Shown here in pieces: positions 26,901 through 41,900 of a stretch of DNA of 64,000 nucleotides. Each line of letters starts with the position of its first letter. Position 1 is the stretch's first letter. The translations under genes were made by a program, and so were the position numbers. The stretch is from Lycocorax pyrrhopterus obiensis. Its lineage: Eukaryota; Chordata; Aves; Passeriformes; Paradisaeidae. Below the pieces are notes generated by a model. That model made no database searches. It saw only the letters and a program-made list of their open reading frames with translations, and was not told the DNA's origin. The DNA is taken from NCBI GenBank assembly GCA_014706295.1, contig JACSVZ010000008.1, forward strand, positions 21,803,659-21,867,658, read 5' to 3'.

Positions 26901-29900
26901 AAGCTCAGTTTTCAATTCCCTAAGACCACATGCTGGGAAATTTCCCAGATTTGTGAGATGTAAAATAGAAGTAACAGTTTCTATAAACAAATGATTGCAT
27001 TGTCCTTAGTCAAAACAAGGAGGTTCATAGAACCAGTTTTTACGCATGGCTCCAGACATGGATTCCTTTTACTTCCTTTCAGTATAAATGAACTGCAGAC
27101 ATTTAAATAAAGTCCAAAGAACTAGTCCTTTTTGTTTTTATAAGATATTCAGCATTCCAAGTTGCATGAGACAGGAGAAGTTTTTGGTGCCCACATGAAT
27201 GATAACAAGCATATCTTGAAGCAGAGGTTATGTTACTTTTGTTCCAAAATATTCTCATTAGCTGAACAATTAGTAGGTTTTGGTGATACTTCCTATAAAA
27301 ATTCTTTGGGAATAGTAATTCCAAAACTCTTAAGAAGAATTTTTATTCAGAGAGCCTTCCCAATCGTCAGTAAAGTTAAATAGCACAGTGCTCCCTCTGT
27401 GCAAAGTTGTTCTTTATTCAGGGGATTAACATTTTACTAATTATAAAACATTTCAAAAGTTTATAGAGACAAAATCCTTAAGCCCATGTTATTTGGCTTT
27501 TACAAGTAATCTCTATTCTCTTTATGTGACACTGAGTTTTTTATCCTAACTAATTCCTGAAGCCCAGAATGTCTCATTCCTGTACATTGTTGATACAGTA
27601 TGAGCTGCTAATATCAACAGGGTTAACTACAGGAATAGTAAATTTGGGATTAAACATTCATAATGCCTAATACAAATCAGTTTCTTTACCTTTCTGTTGC
27701 TAATTTTAATTTTCACTGATTGTCAAGCACAAGTTAAGTGCCTTCACATGGCTCTTCACTGAATAAATGGTAAAGGGCAAGTTCAAAAAGGAAATAAAAT
27801 TTCAGAGATGGGCCCAAGACATGAATATGTATTTGGTCTGGAGGTCTGCGTGGGGGAAAAGTGAGGGCAAACCCTTCAGCCCAGCAAGGATGAGTGGTGG
27901 TGTTCCCTGCCACATAGCAGAGAGCAGGAACCCCCTCTCAGCAGCACCAACCAAGACAGGAACCCTCCAGTTTCCCAAATGTCACATCACCCATATCAAC
28001 AGAGACTCAGAGTGGCAATTCTCTGATTCCTAACATATGCCAGAGTTACCTTCTAAAGGGTTGCAATAACAGGCAAAAAAACCAATAGGCACATTGGCCA
28101 AAATGTGTTTTGCTATGTAGAAAGAATAATTAAAGTTACTAACTAGCAATAGCAGAATAGTATGTTGTAAAGGTCACTGGGGATGCTTTACTGTGAAAAG
28201 CCACTACTTCATAATACCATGACATATTTATCTTTATATTAATAATCACTTAATAAAAGCTTAACACTTTGTTTCAGCTCAAATATTTGCTATAGATTTT
28301 ACATTTTATTTATAAACATCAATATTTGTGCAGATGTGTGTGCATGTCTGCATTCACAATTCTTAAACCCAGGTGATGGTCTTGGCAAGCAGTATGCTAG
28401 GAGGATGACATCATTCATCTATAAATTAACACAGCTTATCACATGGGGAAACAAACCCCATTTCCAGCCTACCCAAAAGAAAGGATTGCAGTGCACTGAC
28501 GAAAAAAGGCCACAGCCCAAGGCACACTCTTTCCTTTTTGCATTTGTTGCTTCTATCTGTTTTCCTCCAAACTAAACACCAAAGTAATGGGAGCATTTGT
28601 TGTGACACGACTGTGTTTTCCCCTTGGACAGGAGACACTTGTGTGATGTTGAAAAAGCAAATGGAATCAATCTGAAAAATGCTTGGTTTTAATTATATGG
28701 GGAATTCTCCTTTTCATTTTTTTTTAATCCTGTCAAATAAATTATAAAATCCTGTGGGATATGTACTTCATTCTGGAACTAGAGAAAATACTAAATGACT
28801 CATTAGGCAGTACTGTTGATTTAAATCCATACGCATTGATTTACCAATGTGCTCTTCCAAAGGAAAATAAAGATAAATCCCAATTCCAATTCAAATCACT
28901 GTTAAACTGTTTGTTAAACAGATCTCATAAAACTGCTTATTCTAGAGGGATACCTGTGTGAAGAAGGTTTTGGGTTCATTTCCTTTGTGTTTCTGTCTAA
29001 AATGAAATTTTAGTGTTGCCTAAGCAACACTCGTTCTAATCTAATTGGTCATTATCAACAAGAGGTAAAGAGCACACACAGGCACACTTCTAAAAAGATA
29101 AAGAAAAAACTTTACAAGTACTGAAAAGCCTTCCAAAAGATTTTGAGCATGTATTGACGTATATTTTAAATATCTATTTTCGTCCTACAGAATCAGTTAT
29201 CTTTCTGTGTTATCCCATGCAAAAATGCTTTTCTAGAGTCTTGTCATATGAATAATAGCAAGCATTTAACTATAAAAATGCATGTTTGGGTGTTTGCAAG
29301 GTAATCATGTCTACAAAGTACTAGAGAACCTATTTCAAAGAAAATATGAGGATATTGTTTGATAAAATGAAAACGTGTATTTACTCTTGTCCATCGATTG
29401 ACGACATTTTTTCCCAGGGCACTGACACAGAGAAAATTAAACAAGTCAGAGCAAGACCTGTTATTAGCCATCTCAGAACTGTCCATGTAATAATTTTTTC
29501 AGTATGAAAACAGTAAATTATTAAATATGAACTATATGCCTTACAAATAAGACATATTCGAATTTCTTTCTTTCCTAAAGGAATTGTATCTCAAGGGGAA
29601 AAAATTACATAGTGTCTGAAAGGGAAAAAAGAATAATCTCATCTGTGCTAGAAAATGCCTGCTCACAGAACTCCCTCTGAAGACCAAGAGAGTAACTGCA
29701 GGATGCACTGCAAAACCAAGCCTGTGAGAATCTCCCGGGATTGTGCTTAATCATTAATTAGCACTGCAGCATTTCAGCACCGCCACGCTATTTTCAGTGA
29801 TGTCATGTGCACATGTGTGCACACATCTTTGCACACAGATACTACTCTAATTCAACAGGGACTGGTCACATAATGTCCCTTGCCTTCTATGAAAATTCCA

Positions 29901-32900
29901 GCCAATCTGGTAATACCTAGCAGAAAAAGATCACACATATTTTTCTAATTGTATAAAAATAATAAGGATTAAGTGTCTTACAGCTTTCCAGTTGCAAAGT
30001 ACATGTCTGCTTATCCATTGGATATTTAGTCAGATCCATGCTGCATGAAACAGTTGTGGTGATCCTTGGGAAAAAAAAAATCAGTTTGCTAATTATTAAT
30101 GGGACAAAATTGTTCATCAGTAAAAATAAAAAAATGCCATGTATCCTGCTTGAAATAATATTTGCAGCCTAATATCTATTGTGATGGGGGAAAAAAAAAT
30201 CTATTATTTACTGGTATCTAATGTACAAGAATAATAGTAGCCCAAACAGAAACCACTCCAGAATGACTGAGTTTAGTGACAGTCTAAATAGGCCACCCTT
30301 TGCTCCCTTCTCATTTACAGTGCACATTTTCCTTTGTTATTTGCAATATATTTTAAGATTTTGTTATATTTATCAAAACATTTTACAAAGGGTAATCCAC
30401 AATAAATCATGCAAGTCAATCAGCATAGCTTGCTTTCCCCTGTGATGTTTTCATTGCAAACTGGAATGGCAACATGCAATTCCTGTGTTCGGTCTACACG
30501 AAAGCAAAAGGGTCTATTTAGGGAAGAAGGTCTATTATTAAATTTAAGAATTTATTCATATTGGTCAAGAATATTACACATTCATAAAACTACGAGGCCA
30601 CGCATATTCTATGCTTACAAACAGCACCATTTTCTTAAGCAGAACCTGGAAAGTTTAAAATGTAACGAGATGCAATCATAAAGGCTGATATGTGGTATTT
30701 ACATACCTTATAGCATACAAAACTGTTCCATTAGGGTATATCCTTATGAGACGGTTCTCGACAGTGACATCATGAAGAAAAGACCTTTTTGAATCAACTA
30801 TGAAGGTATCTGGTACCCAAAGCATTTCCACAAGTCGACCATCTAAGCTCAAACTCTTATTACCATCGAAACAAAGTCTCTCATCAGTCCATCGCTGCCT
30901 TAGAAATATGGTAGCTGTATAGTCCTGAAAGAGAAAAAACCAACATTATCACACAGAGAGAGGCTGTGCTGTGTTCTCTCTCACAGAAGTATATGGAAAC
31001 AGCTGCTGGGCACAAACTGTGATTCTCCATGTCCCTGGCACTCCAAGAGCAGCTGTACTGGATCTTGTACTGCCAAATGCTCTAGCACTCGACGTGAGGT
31101 TGGGAGATTTTGTTCTTATGGTCATTTACAGTAAAAGCTGATGGCCTAAGTCTGGGGCTATAAATCAGCTGAAGTCATCGGAGCTTTGTAAGCAGATAAT
31201 CTGGCTCTGTAAACCTTTAAGTTTTAGAATGATTTATGTAAGTGGTTCCAAACATCATTTTGTTCACATAAGCTAATAAACAAAGAATTTTTTAAGAACA
31301 CATTGGAAAAAGTTGAATAAATTCAGATAGACAAAAGAAGTTAGTGAAACAGAGAAGGAATCTTTTAGCACAGTTTCTCCTTTTAGCATCACAAAGGAAA
31401 CAGTGGTACCAAATTTATCAAGACCTTGAACACAGCACTCAGTCCAATTCCCCTTCAATTTAGATATGCCTTGCAGTCCTACATTAAGATGACACTATTT
31501 CTTAACACTTTTAAAACAACTTTTGATTTTATGGTGTGTTTTTATCAGTATAATAAATTCATCTGAAGTTCTGACCTTACTTCCCCTTTCTAAATAGTAA
31601 CTAATAATTACTAATTACTAATACACTTACATTGAGTATCTGATTAGAGATTTTTTTCTTTTTATTTCTATGTACTAATGGAGGATCTTTAAGTAGAAAA
31701 GTACATTCCATTTCATAGTTTGTTCAAAAACAAATGACACAAATTAAATGAAACACAGCTGGAATAAATTAATGTGTAACAGGAACAACAGAAGAGAAAA
31801 ACAGTCTGAGTTCAGCTGTGTCTAATCATAGGGAAAGTGGCTTCAAAGGCACATGAATATATCTTTATTTTTCTGAAATGCATAAAGATTTAGACATTTC
31901 AGCTGGAAAATAAATACTGATCCACATGCTCCTCATTAAGATTAATACTCGGTAGCAAATTTCTGTTTGTATCTGTGAGAGGTGGGATTCGCAGCTGCAT
32001 TTCTACACTTATTACAGTGTTATAAACACTGCGTGTAGTGAAAAAGAAAATTCCATCTCCTAACCCATATTGACTTCACAAGGAGACAAGCCCGAAGTCG
32101 TATTGCCAGCAGCTGTAAGCACGAGACATCAGCTTATCAGCAAGCAGGATAAAAAAAAGACTGCAAAAACTACGATACCATATTTATTTCTGATATTGTA
32201 TCAATGCTTGCAATATCCATACTCATTCCAACCGACACAGGACCATCTGCAAAAAAAAAAGAGAAAGTCAGAACATAGCTCATAATTCTTTAATACTCAC
32301 TGTTCAGGAGAACTGGCTAAAAAATCTTTCAATTTTTTTTCTAAATGTTTAGAAGCTATCATAAATATTCCTCAAACACAGATTATGCAAAAATTTTAAC
32401 ATTCTTAACCAAAATGTCATACTTCTCGGCTAAAAATTTTTTTAGCTTTAAGAAACAGGCTTTATTTCTTAAATACTTCCTGGTTTATATGATTTCTTTT
32501 TTTCTCCAGAAAAAAGTGCAGCAGAAAATGTTACGCAATAAGGTGTGGAAGGCACAATCCCCGTGGTACATCACACTCTTCTGCTCTGAGGTGCAGAGCA
32601 GTGGAAAGAATTCTTCCAGTTGCAACATCTGGTCCATCAGATGTTGGTGAAGTAAGAAGTTTTACCTGGCAATGACACATGGTTAATACCCAGATGGCAT
32701 AGCTGAGTGACTTTATTTACTGCCCATGGAAGAATTTATGGTATATATTGCATCACTGCAATTTAATATCTTGCTTTTGACCTCTAGCAGGAAACTTGTG
32801 ATTTAAATACTTGCATTTATAAAGGAAAACTTGTCATAAGCTGAAGGCTTATTCAGTGTGGTTAAACACCTTACCTAAGTAGTTGTTATTGTAATGTCAG

Positions 32901-35900
32901 TATGCTCAGATTCCCAATTCTTTGTGAATGTGCATTTTACACTGTTGGAAGGAAGATCACCAGCTGTGCATTTTAAAATGCAGAATTTGTGCAGAGCTTT
33001 GATGGAAACATGACATTATTCCTGGTTGAATTTGTGCAAAATAATTAACAGAATGCTTGTACAAGGAAATTAATATTAAATCAGTGCGTCTTTCCAAGCA
33101 ATTGAGAAGAAGAGAACACAGTACTGAGAAATGCAGAAATACTTCAGGTAAGATCTCTGTAGCTGACAGTGCCCCTATCCCACAGGCTGAAAGCCCCTCT
33201 TGGCTCCTTGCAATACATTTTGTACAAATCTCCTAAATGGCCCCAAATGGCATCCAGAGGAACATGGAGACCCACTCTACCCCCACCGAGTAACACTAAA
33301 GAAAAAATGTGTCATGCTAAGACATACAAGTTTATTACTATTTTTATTTTTTCCAAAATATTTTCTATTTCTAGTGCATGTGTTAAAGTCATTAAACATC
33401 AGCCACCCCCGAAAAAATCTGTAAGTCCTTTGTTCTGGATTAGGCTGAAAGTTGAAATGTAAAGCTCCAGCTTAAAGCAGGACTGCAGGTTTGCAGCATG
33501 CCCTGGGGGTAATATGTGTGTTTATTATATACTACTAAATTATATGCTGGGTTTAGAAGCAATTGTTCATATACTGAAAGAAGACTTTGGAGGTTAACTT
33601 TGGAACAAAATTGACTGAAAACTCTCAGATCATTGACAGGTTGTTCTTATGCTTCTTTCAATTCTTTTCATGTTTTGATACTCCAAGAATAAATTTACTT
33701 TTTCTCCCTCCAGGAAAAGCTCAAGCCCTAGGAAACTCAGCCCAGCTACCTGGGGTACAATTAATACTTATACTTACCATTGTACTTTTGCAGGTACAAT
33801 ATTGCCAGACTCAAAAGATATGTCATACCCTCAAAAATCATTGCATTTTAAATAATGTGATTTATAATCCATTTTCTGATTTTTTTTTTAATGTCTTCCT
33901 AGAGATTACCATGAATGACTGTAACAGAGCGTATTATTGCCAACTATCACATGATAATTTAGGGAGAACCTCATCCAGCAAGGCACATGCTTATTAATGG
34001 ACCACCTTAAGGAGAGAACAATGCAATGTTCAGATGATTACGCAGGAATCATGGCTGGGAATAATCAGACTCCTCCTATTATATCAAGATTTATTAGTAC
34101 AAACAACACCTGATCCTTGCCTAGTAAGGTGATGCAGATTGGGAAAACGTTCATGAGCAGCAATACCATCAGTGCTAGGTTGTTACATATATGAGGGGAA
34201 AAGCTGACTTTCCAGAAAGATTGCTGAAATTAGGCAGGGGTTAATTTCTCTGGAATCAGACAAACAGGACATTGTAGGTCCTTTTTTCTTTCTATCACTG
34301 AGTAACACAACAGCATTGCGGTGTTGGGTGACTCCCAAGCCCCACAAGACACCTAGCTCAGGTTAAGTACTTCAAGCCCAAACTGATTGAGCACAGACCT
34401 GCCATGGGGTTCAAGTGCCAAGGACTGGCAGCACAGTCATGGCAAAGCCATCCTGCTCCACTCGCGCCCCCCAACAGCTCTCACTGCCCAAGTGCACCCA
34501 GCCTGTCCAGCCCAGCACCCACCAAAATTCAGCAGAAAATTACATCACCCCAGATACAGCAACGTGCTGTGTGGCAGGAGTTGTGCAGGAAAACAACAGT
34601 TATGGAAAGCATCTTTATTAACACAATACAAAATTCTGAGAACAGCTTTGCTCCAACAGTTAATTAAATCAGAACAAAATTAATAGTTAAATGCTGACTT
34701 CTTTTTTGCATGTGAGGATAAATGTGTATTTAGTAAGGCACTATAAACTGTAAAGTATTAATGACAGAATGAGTCTGCTCATAATTATTCACCAGGGCTT
34801 CCTCTGAACTTCCTCTGAAAGGTCTCCTGTTGACAGTGTCAAAAACTGGGCAGCAAACCAGATGAGGCAGTCAGTTCCTACATTTCCATATGTTTGGCAG
34901 AAGTTGTATGTATAATGACAACTTCAGAAGAAATCTAGCGATCTTCAGAAGAAAACTGGAGTCAGTCTGTCCTGCATTAGTGAAGGGAATCTTCAAAGCA
35001 TCGCCAAAGGGAGCGCCTTGTTACAGCGGTGGCTGTGCAGCCTAAGCAACACTCGTTCTAATTTTACTGAAATTTATGTACAGAGTCTGGTCCTCTATGC
35101 CCTTTAGAGATACTCATAGTGTTCCCAAATGAGAAAGCAGCCCGAAGAGCGGCAGATAGCATACCCAAAAATTAAGCGTGGATCACTGCAATGATCCCAG
35201 TCTGCAGCAGCAGAATAAACCACCACAGGGTCGTGTGTGTACCTACTACTGCAATGGATCAGCACTGTCAATAACTTCCAGTGCTGAGTGATAGCATGAG
35301 CCCTTTTTCATTTAGTTTAAGAAAACTCAAAACAATTCTGACATTCAGAAAGGCCTCAAAAGGAATGGCTTTTTGGAAGAATGTCTCATCTTTTCAGCAA
35401 TACTGGATAAAATACTGCAAGTAAACAGAGAATTAAAAGGAAAATTATCACTAGAATAATTCATTATAGCTTCCTAAAAACTTCATTTTGTCTCCCTGAT
35501 TTCCAGCTTTCTTTGGAGTATTACAGAATTCTTACATAATGAGATACATTATGCTTACATTTTTTCAGTGCATTTAACTTCCCTCCACAAGACGTCTTTC
35601 TTGACAAATAGTTACATGAAGAAAGTGGACAGGTTAAGACAGGCCTTCTGACAGATCTCAACTGTAATTCTTGATCTGAAGGCATCAGAAGACAGACCCA
35701 TTTCTAGCATGAATCAGTTTCAATCCTATTTGTTCACATCAATAATTTTTAGACAGTGATGTTGCTTTGCTGGTACAGTTTGTGGACAAGACAAAAATTG
35801 GTGGGGACCATATTAATAACAGCTTGTTAAATCATTTGTCAAAACCCCCATATTTCCATACAGCCAAATGCAAGCAATTAATGTGGGGACAAATAAGACA

Positions 35901-38900
35901 GGCAGAACATACAGGATAGGAAACTACCTTAGCAAGCAGTGCCTTTGAGAAGGATTTAGAGGCTGTCACAGATAATCATTTTAACATGCTCTCTCCATCT
36001 TGTGCTTTGGCAGCAGCACTACTGCATTGGGGAGTAACGCACAGAATTAAGTTATCTTGCAATCTATTCTGTATTGGCAAGACTGTTATGAGATGACTGT
36101 GACAAGATTTTTTTTCCACATTTAAAAAAAATACGTGCAAACAGCAGACACAATTTGGTTGACAGAAAGAGAAATATTCCAAAAGACAACAAAATCTGGA
36201 AGCTTAATATCGAATCTTGTAGCATAAAAATCAAGCATTGTTTACTCAGCTCCTCAAAGAGAAGTCAGAAAGGTGACCTGTCCAATGTCAGAAAATGTGT
36301 GTAGTAGCTAGTTGTGCACGCGGTTTGGCAAAGCAAAGCATGGTCCCAGTTTATGGAAGCTGGAGACAACAGGAAGCTTCAAATAAATTGATCTTTTTAC
36401 TATCTGAACATAATCACCGTTCACAATTTAGAGTCTCTGGAGATAAGCCTTTGGAGGGGTAGGAGAGGCAGGGGAGAACCCCAAACCAAAACCCAAACTG
36501 TCCTGCACGCAGGAAGCTGGGTTTTGTGGCAATCAGATTCTCTCAGTGTCTCTTAGCTCCCTGGGAAAGGAAGGAAAATCTCCATTACCATGTGTATGCT
36601 GAAGTTCACATGTTCTGGGCTTTTTGCTTTTCTGTAAAGGATTAGATGTTGGCTAGTTGGGACTTAAAATAGTCTTTAGATGATGGTTATTTGGCATTGC
36701 TTTCGCATGTACCCTGTGAGTTTGCCTCACTAAACCAAAGGGTGTTAGACACAACTAACATTCTGATATCTCCTTGTCTCTTTCGTACACTTTTGAAGAC
36801 TAAAACGCCTTCTTCTAATTAAATTTATAGAACTTAATATAAACAACATTGGAGGAAAAAAACCATGATGACTGGTCTTAGACAGAAGTTCGGACTCAAA
36901 AATTCGATTTGCTTTAATTTAAAACTTAAGACTGTGAAATGTATTACTCATTATGAAGCTAAGGAAAATAATCTTTTAAATGTGATTTAGAGTAACTGAT
37001 TTAAACATGACACTTTTCTGTACCACTTGAAAGCAGCTTCCATATTCAAATATACTTAGCTGTGACCTTTTCCTAGTCTCTCTCTTTCTAATTAGAACAC
37101 TTAAATTATCACATTCAATCACAGAACAAAATCTATTTGTATAAAATTATTTACAAGATTTTATGCATCCCTTAACAACTCTATGAACCTGATCCAAGGC
37201 TCACTGAAGTCTGCAGGAATTGCTCATTAATTCAGAGAGTTTGGCACAGCACCTGAAGCTATAAAATTGATCTACATGGTTCCAGCAGAAAACCTGAGGT
37301 GGAAACCTACTTGTATTGCTGAGCTAAAGTGTCAGGGTAATGTAGCACATTTAAGGGAAATAAGTGCTGATTTTTAAATCCCTTATGCCAGCTTTTCTAT
37401 AGAAGTATTTCATATATATCTGTAAGGGTAGTACAGAAATTATTGCATTGAGGACTAATATCTACTAACATTAGTTTAGGAGTATTTCATATTCCAGTCC
37501 AAAGAATGGCTAAAATCATTCTAAATTAGGGGTTTTTTTTTAATTCTTTATTGCAACTATCTGTTCATTTTATGAAAACTTGCTTGATGAACCAGCTCAA
37601 AGAGGGACATTAAAGTGCCATAGATAAGGAAAGAGAACATTCTTAACAGCAGCATTCAGAGGAGGGCAGAGCTAAATACCCAGTCCAGCTGAGACTCCTC
37701 TGTACTAAACAGTGTGTAAAGTACCCTCACAATTTGGCAACTGGTATGTGCCACCCACCACGGACAAACATAGAACACTCAGCCAGTTTTACTTGTGGGC
37801 AAGCCTCTGACGTACTAAGACCGGCTTCAACCAGTCCAACTTTGGGCACCCGATTTAGGTGCTCAGAGACGGGAATGAGAGTCTGTGCTATGCATGAATG
37901 GCAACACTTGCACAGCAAGGCTCTGGAGGGGTGACCTGTGCGGGAGGAGATGGCTGAAGTAAGGTGAGATAAATTCAGAATTAAAATCTGGAAAAGCAGT
38001 CGATTCAATCCATGCAAGGAGAGGAGAAGACAGTTTTTATGTTGTTATGCAGTCATTGGACTCAAACGAAAAAGGTCTTCACAGTCCCCGTGTTAATGAC
38101 ACTACCCAGGTTGGGGTATGTGGTTGGGACATTTCCAGTCATCTGCCAGTCCTACCACAAGGACCAAACACAAATTAATAAGCAAATGGAGGGCTTATTA
38201 AGCTAAAAATTTATGAGCTGCCATAAATTTTACTTGACTAGTAAATGTTTCTGGTTTTTCTGGCTTTAGGAGAAAGGAGCTGTCATTTTATGAATGTTTG
38301 TTTATACCCAATGCTTTCTTTTCAGGATAAAACCCCATTTTGCTAAATATTAAGGAGTTCAGTGTCACTGACTTTGCAAGAGTATGATTGTATCTTGGCA
38401 GCAATCATCACTTCAAAAATCCCCATCTCCTGCCTGAAGAAAATTTTCAAGGACAAGTAACTTTGAAATTATTTTAAATGAGGTTATTCTAAAATTTAAG
38501 CTCACCTCTGGCCCTCTCACACTTGATAAAAATCACATTTCAGAGTTCCATTATGACTCACTAATGTTAAGCTTAAAGCACTGTAGATGCCAACAAATAA
38601 TACCATCTAGTTTTATGACAAATCCCTTCATGCATATTTATGAGTGTGTACCTAACTGCACAATAAACAGAAATACACATATTTTTGAAAGCAAAGGAAT
38701 ATTGGCCAAAACCAAAGAAAAGGAAGCCAAGTGTCTCAAAAAGGCTGGCTTTAGCGTATTTTAGGGGGATATTTCTGGATATCAACATACACATGCTAGA
38801 TTCCCACTTATGCAAATCCTTTCATTCAAGACAGCAAACATAGATCATCAGGTGCATATCCATCCTCTTCTGTTCATACTTCTAGAAATACAAGTTTCCT

Positions 38901-41900
38901 TCTCAGAGTACATCAGCACTGCTAGGTTGCACAATGAGGACTGTGCAGGCTTTCACAGTAGCTGACGATGTCTACCAGAATGCCCAGTTTATGTTTTTAA
39001 CATGCATTTGTTCATTAGCCTACTCAAGCCTAATCAGCTGTTTGACCTTAACTAACTGGTCTGTCTCTCACTATTAACATGCAAATACCATCCCAAAGAA
39101 ACAGCATTTGGGGGGAAGAGTGCAGGGGGAAGTCACAGAAGAGGTGTCAATGACTAAATTGCTACCCTGGCTTCTTTGACAGCTGTGCTGCAGCCATTGA
39201 TGATATTCTGAGTAAAGCCAGTTGTGTCAAAATCTTTCTGACCAAGAACAGACACAAGGTATACCAGCTGCAGGCAAAAAAACACCATAAAATCAGGAAA
39301 ATATTACATGGAACCAAGCTAGCATAGCTGTGGTTACACAGATAAATGCATTCCACAGGTTTGTTAAGATGAGGTTTGCTAGCTCTGCTTCTGAGAAGAG
39401 CAACAGCTTCTCTTGGGCCTGAATCTCACGCAAAGTGTAGCCCATCCTGCCAGTAACGGAGAGGGGTCAGGACTAGGCTGATACCACTCCCCAGCCCAAG
39501 CACGCATTCTTCTGTAACAGAGAAAGTGATCCCAAATGATCTCACAAAAAGGTACAGGTTCAAAAATCAGGAGGAGCATTGCCTGAAGTATCCTAACCTG
39601 CATTATACCTACAAAGCAATTTCTCACAAAACCGCCAACCCTGCATTTAGAAGTGGCATCAATAAAATGTACTTTTTTCAGAGTGCCATCTCATTCCTTC
39701 AGCACTGGGGCTAACAAAGATCCATCAAGGATTTCTGAGGCAGTGTTTGCATGCCTGAGCTGCAGTGAGCATATGCAGCAATGCTGGCACTGTCTGGAGG
39801 TGCGAGACCGGCTTTGTGTGTGACACAGACTCGATCTGTGCCTGAGCTCCTCTGGGATTTCTAGGCAGACACAGAGAGGCCTTAGCATCCCTCTGAACAA
39901 AACATCTAGGCAAAAAAAATACCTATAGCCTTGCTGTGATACAGCTGGGGAAAAAAGATGGAGAAGAGAAAAGGGAACTTTGTAACTCAAATTTGCTTTA
40001 CTCTAGGTCTTAATTGCTATCCTAGGATTTTGAAATGAGACTCTGTTGTCTACCAAAGCACATTCATCATGGCAGTGCCAACATATCTCTAGTACTAACA
40101 TGAGGTAATGAATAAAATATATTAATGGCCACTGAACACATAGTTATTTTACATAATGCATCATCTCCAATGAGAAAGGGTTAGTTTATTTATTAAAGTT
40201 ACTTTTATTTTGCTGAAAATCTCCCTAGAGCATTAAATATTTTACAGCAGTTGTATCATCAGCTAAGATAATTACAATAAAAACAAACAGATGAAATAGA
40301 TTACCCCTTTCTCTTCACCCTAAAATACAGGTGTATCTTAAAATTGTTATAAATGGATTCAGAAACAGCACACGATGTGGAGCATCCATATTGAACCAGG
40401 TGTTTGGATGGCAAGAGGCAACAGTATGGTCTTAGAAACTCATTAGTCAATCATTTTTAAAGCAGGATATAAAGAGATACAAAATATTTCATTTGACATT
40501 CATACCTCTAACATTTCTGAACATCTAGCTTAAGAACTATTGCCTAGCATTCACTCTGCAAGTTTATTTTCTGACAGACACATGGCGCTGAGCCTCTTTT
40601 CAACATTCAGAATATTTTCTTCTTCAGCGTTCTGCAGTTTCTCCAGGAAGAGATCTTCACTCGTAACTCCTCAGTATTCCTGATCCATGCACTAGCCTGA
40701 CTCAAACAAGGGAGAGGTTTTTCACTGAGATTTCAGGTGCCTGACTGCACTGCAGGGCAGTAAAATCAGCCTCGATGCAGTAGACTATGTGGGTCTTCCA
40801 TTCTGGTGACCATTGCCTTCTGATGCAGGGAACTGACATTTTCGATTCGTTTTCCCTTTTCAATTCACTTTCCCCCTACAATTTTTCAGTAAATCTGTTC
40901 AGCGACCTTTAAGACCTGAGGCAAGAATCATTTATTAAATAATTCTCTTGCATTCTTATAGTTGATGCACATAGTACTTTGCATAGTAACACGATTTGCC
41001 TGTGCTGTTGTGAACAGCTTGATAAATAAAGCTTTCAAATCTTTAATCAAAGCTTTTTATAGTTATTATTTAGGAAATTAGAGGAAATTATGCTTTTAAA
41101 TAGGTAAGATGTTACAGCTTATTTCATGAAGGCACACGTACAATGATAGTCAAGTTTTCTAGTGGAGTCTAGAAGTTTAGCTTGCAAATACCTGGAATAT
41201 AGAAGTTTCACCTTAGGCCACAAAAGCTATTAAACTCTATCTTACTGTATCACAGAACATGTATAATCAGATTGGTGGCTGTCAGACATCAGAGGAAAAA
41301 AGTACAGAAAAAAAACTTTTGCTCTCACTACTGAATTTTAGACACCACATTATGTTATGACTCAGTCTTATTGAAAGAGCTTTTCTACTTACTATCAAAA
41401 AATGGACGTAGATACTTGTTGTACCCTTTTATTATTTTTTGTATTGTTGGAGGTAGAATTTCACTTTTTCCTTCGGCTTTAGGAATTTGCATTGACCTAA
41501 AAAGAATTGAAAAGGAGGATGTTTTAAAAGGACATAATCAAAAGAACAATATTCCATAAAATACCAGATTTCATAATCTGTACGAGTCTCTCACTGGAAA
41601 AAAAAACACTTTTATACCTTAAAGTCTATTATTTCTTAGCATTCCATCTGAGAAACAATCTTCTTTAATATTAATCTGAAAACTGGGCATTATGGTTATA
41701 ATCTAGGAATGTGGAAGGGATGCTGACTGTTTCTTTCAGCATTTAAAATTAAGCTTCTCTTTACATAATGAAATACATTATATTTAGGTCTCAGAGACAG
41801 AAACCAGCCTCAGAGACTGGTGCATAAAAACACTCTTAAAATCCTGCTTTCACAACACAAATGAGTTACAGAAATAATCCAGTTGGGCAAAATCAGTGAA

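Larger units (their letters stand above)
25500..29981 (-). other. GABRP: GABRP intron between coding exons 5 and 6
   Basis: 4.5 kb. It holds an X-box-like palindrome at 29013-29030, the first copy of a 23-nt exact repeat (29018-29040), and an alternating pyrimidine-purine tract at 29804-29826. No coding content recognised. Confidence 0.85.
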
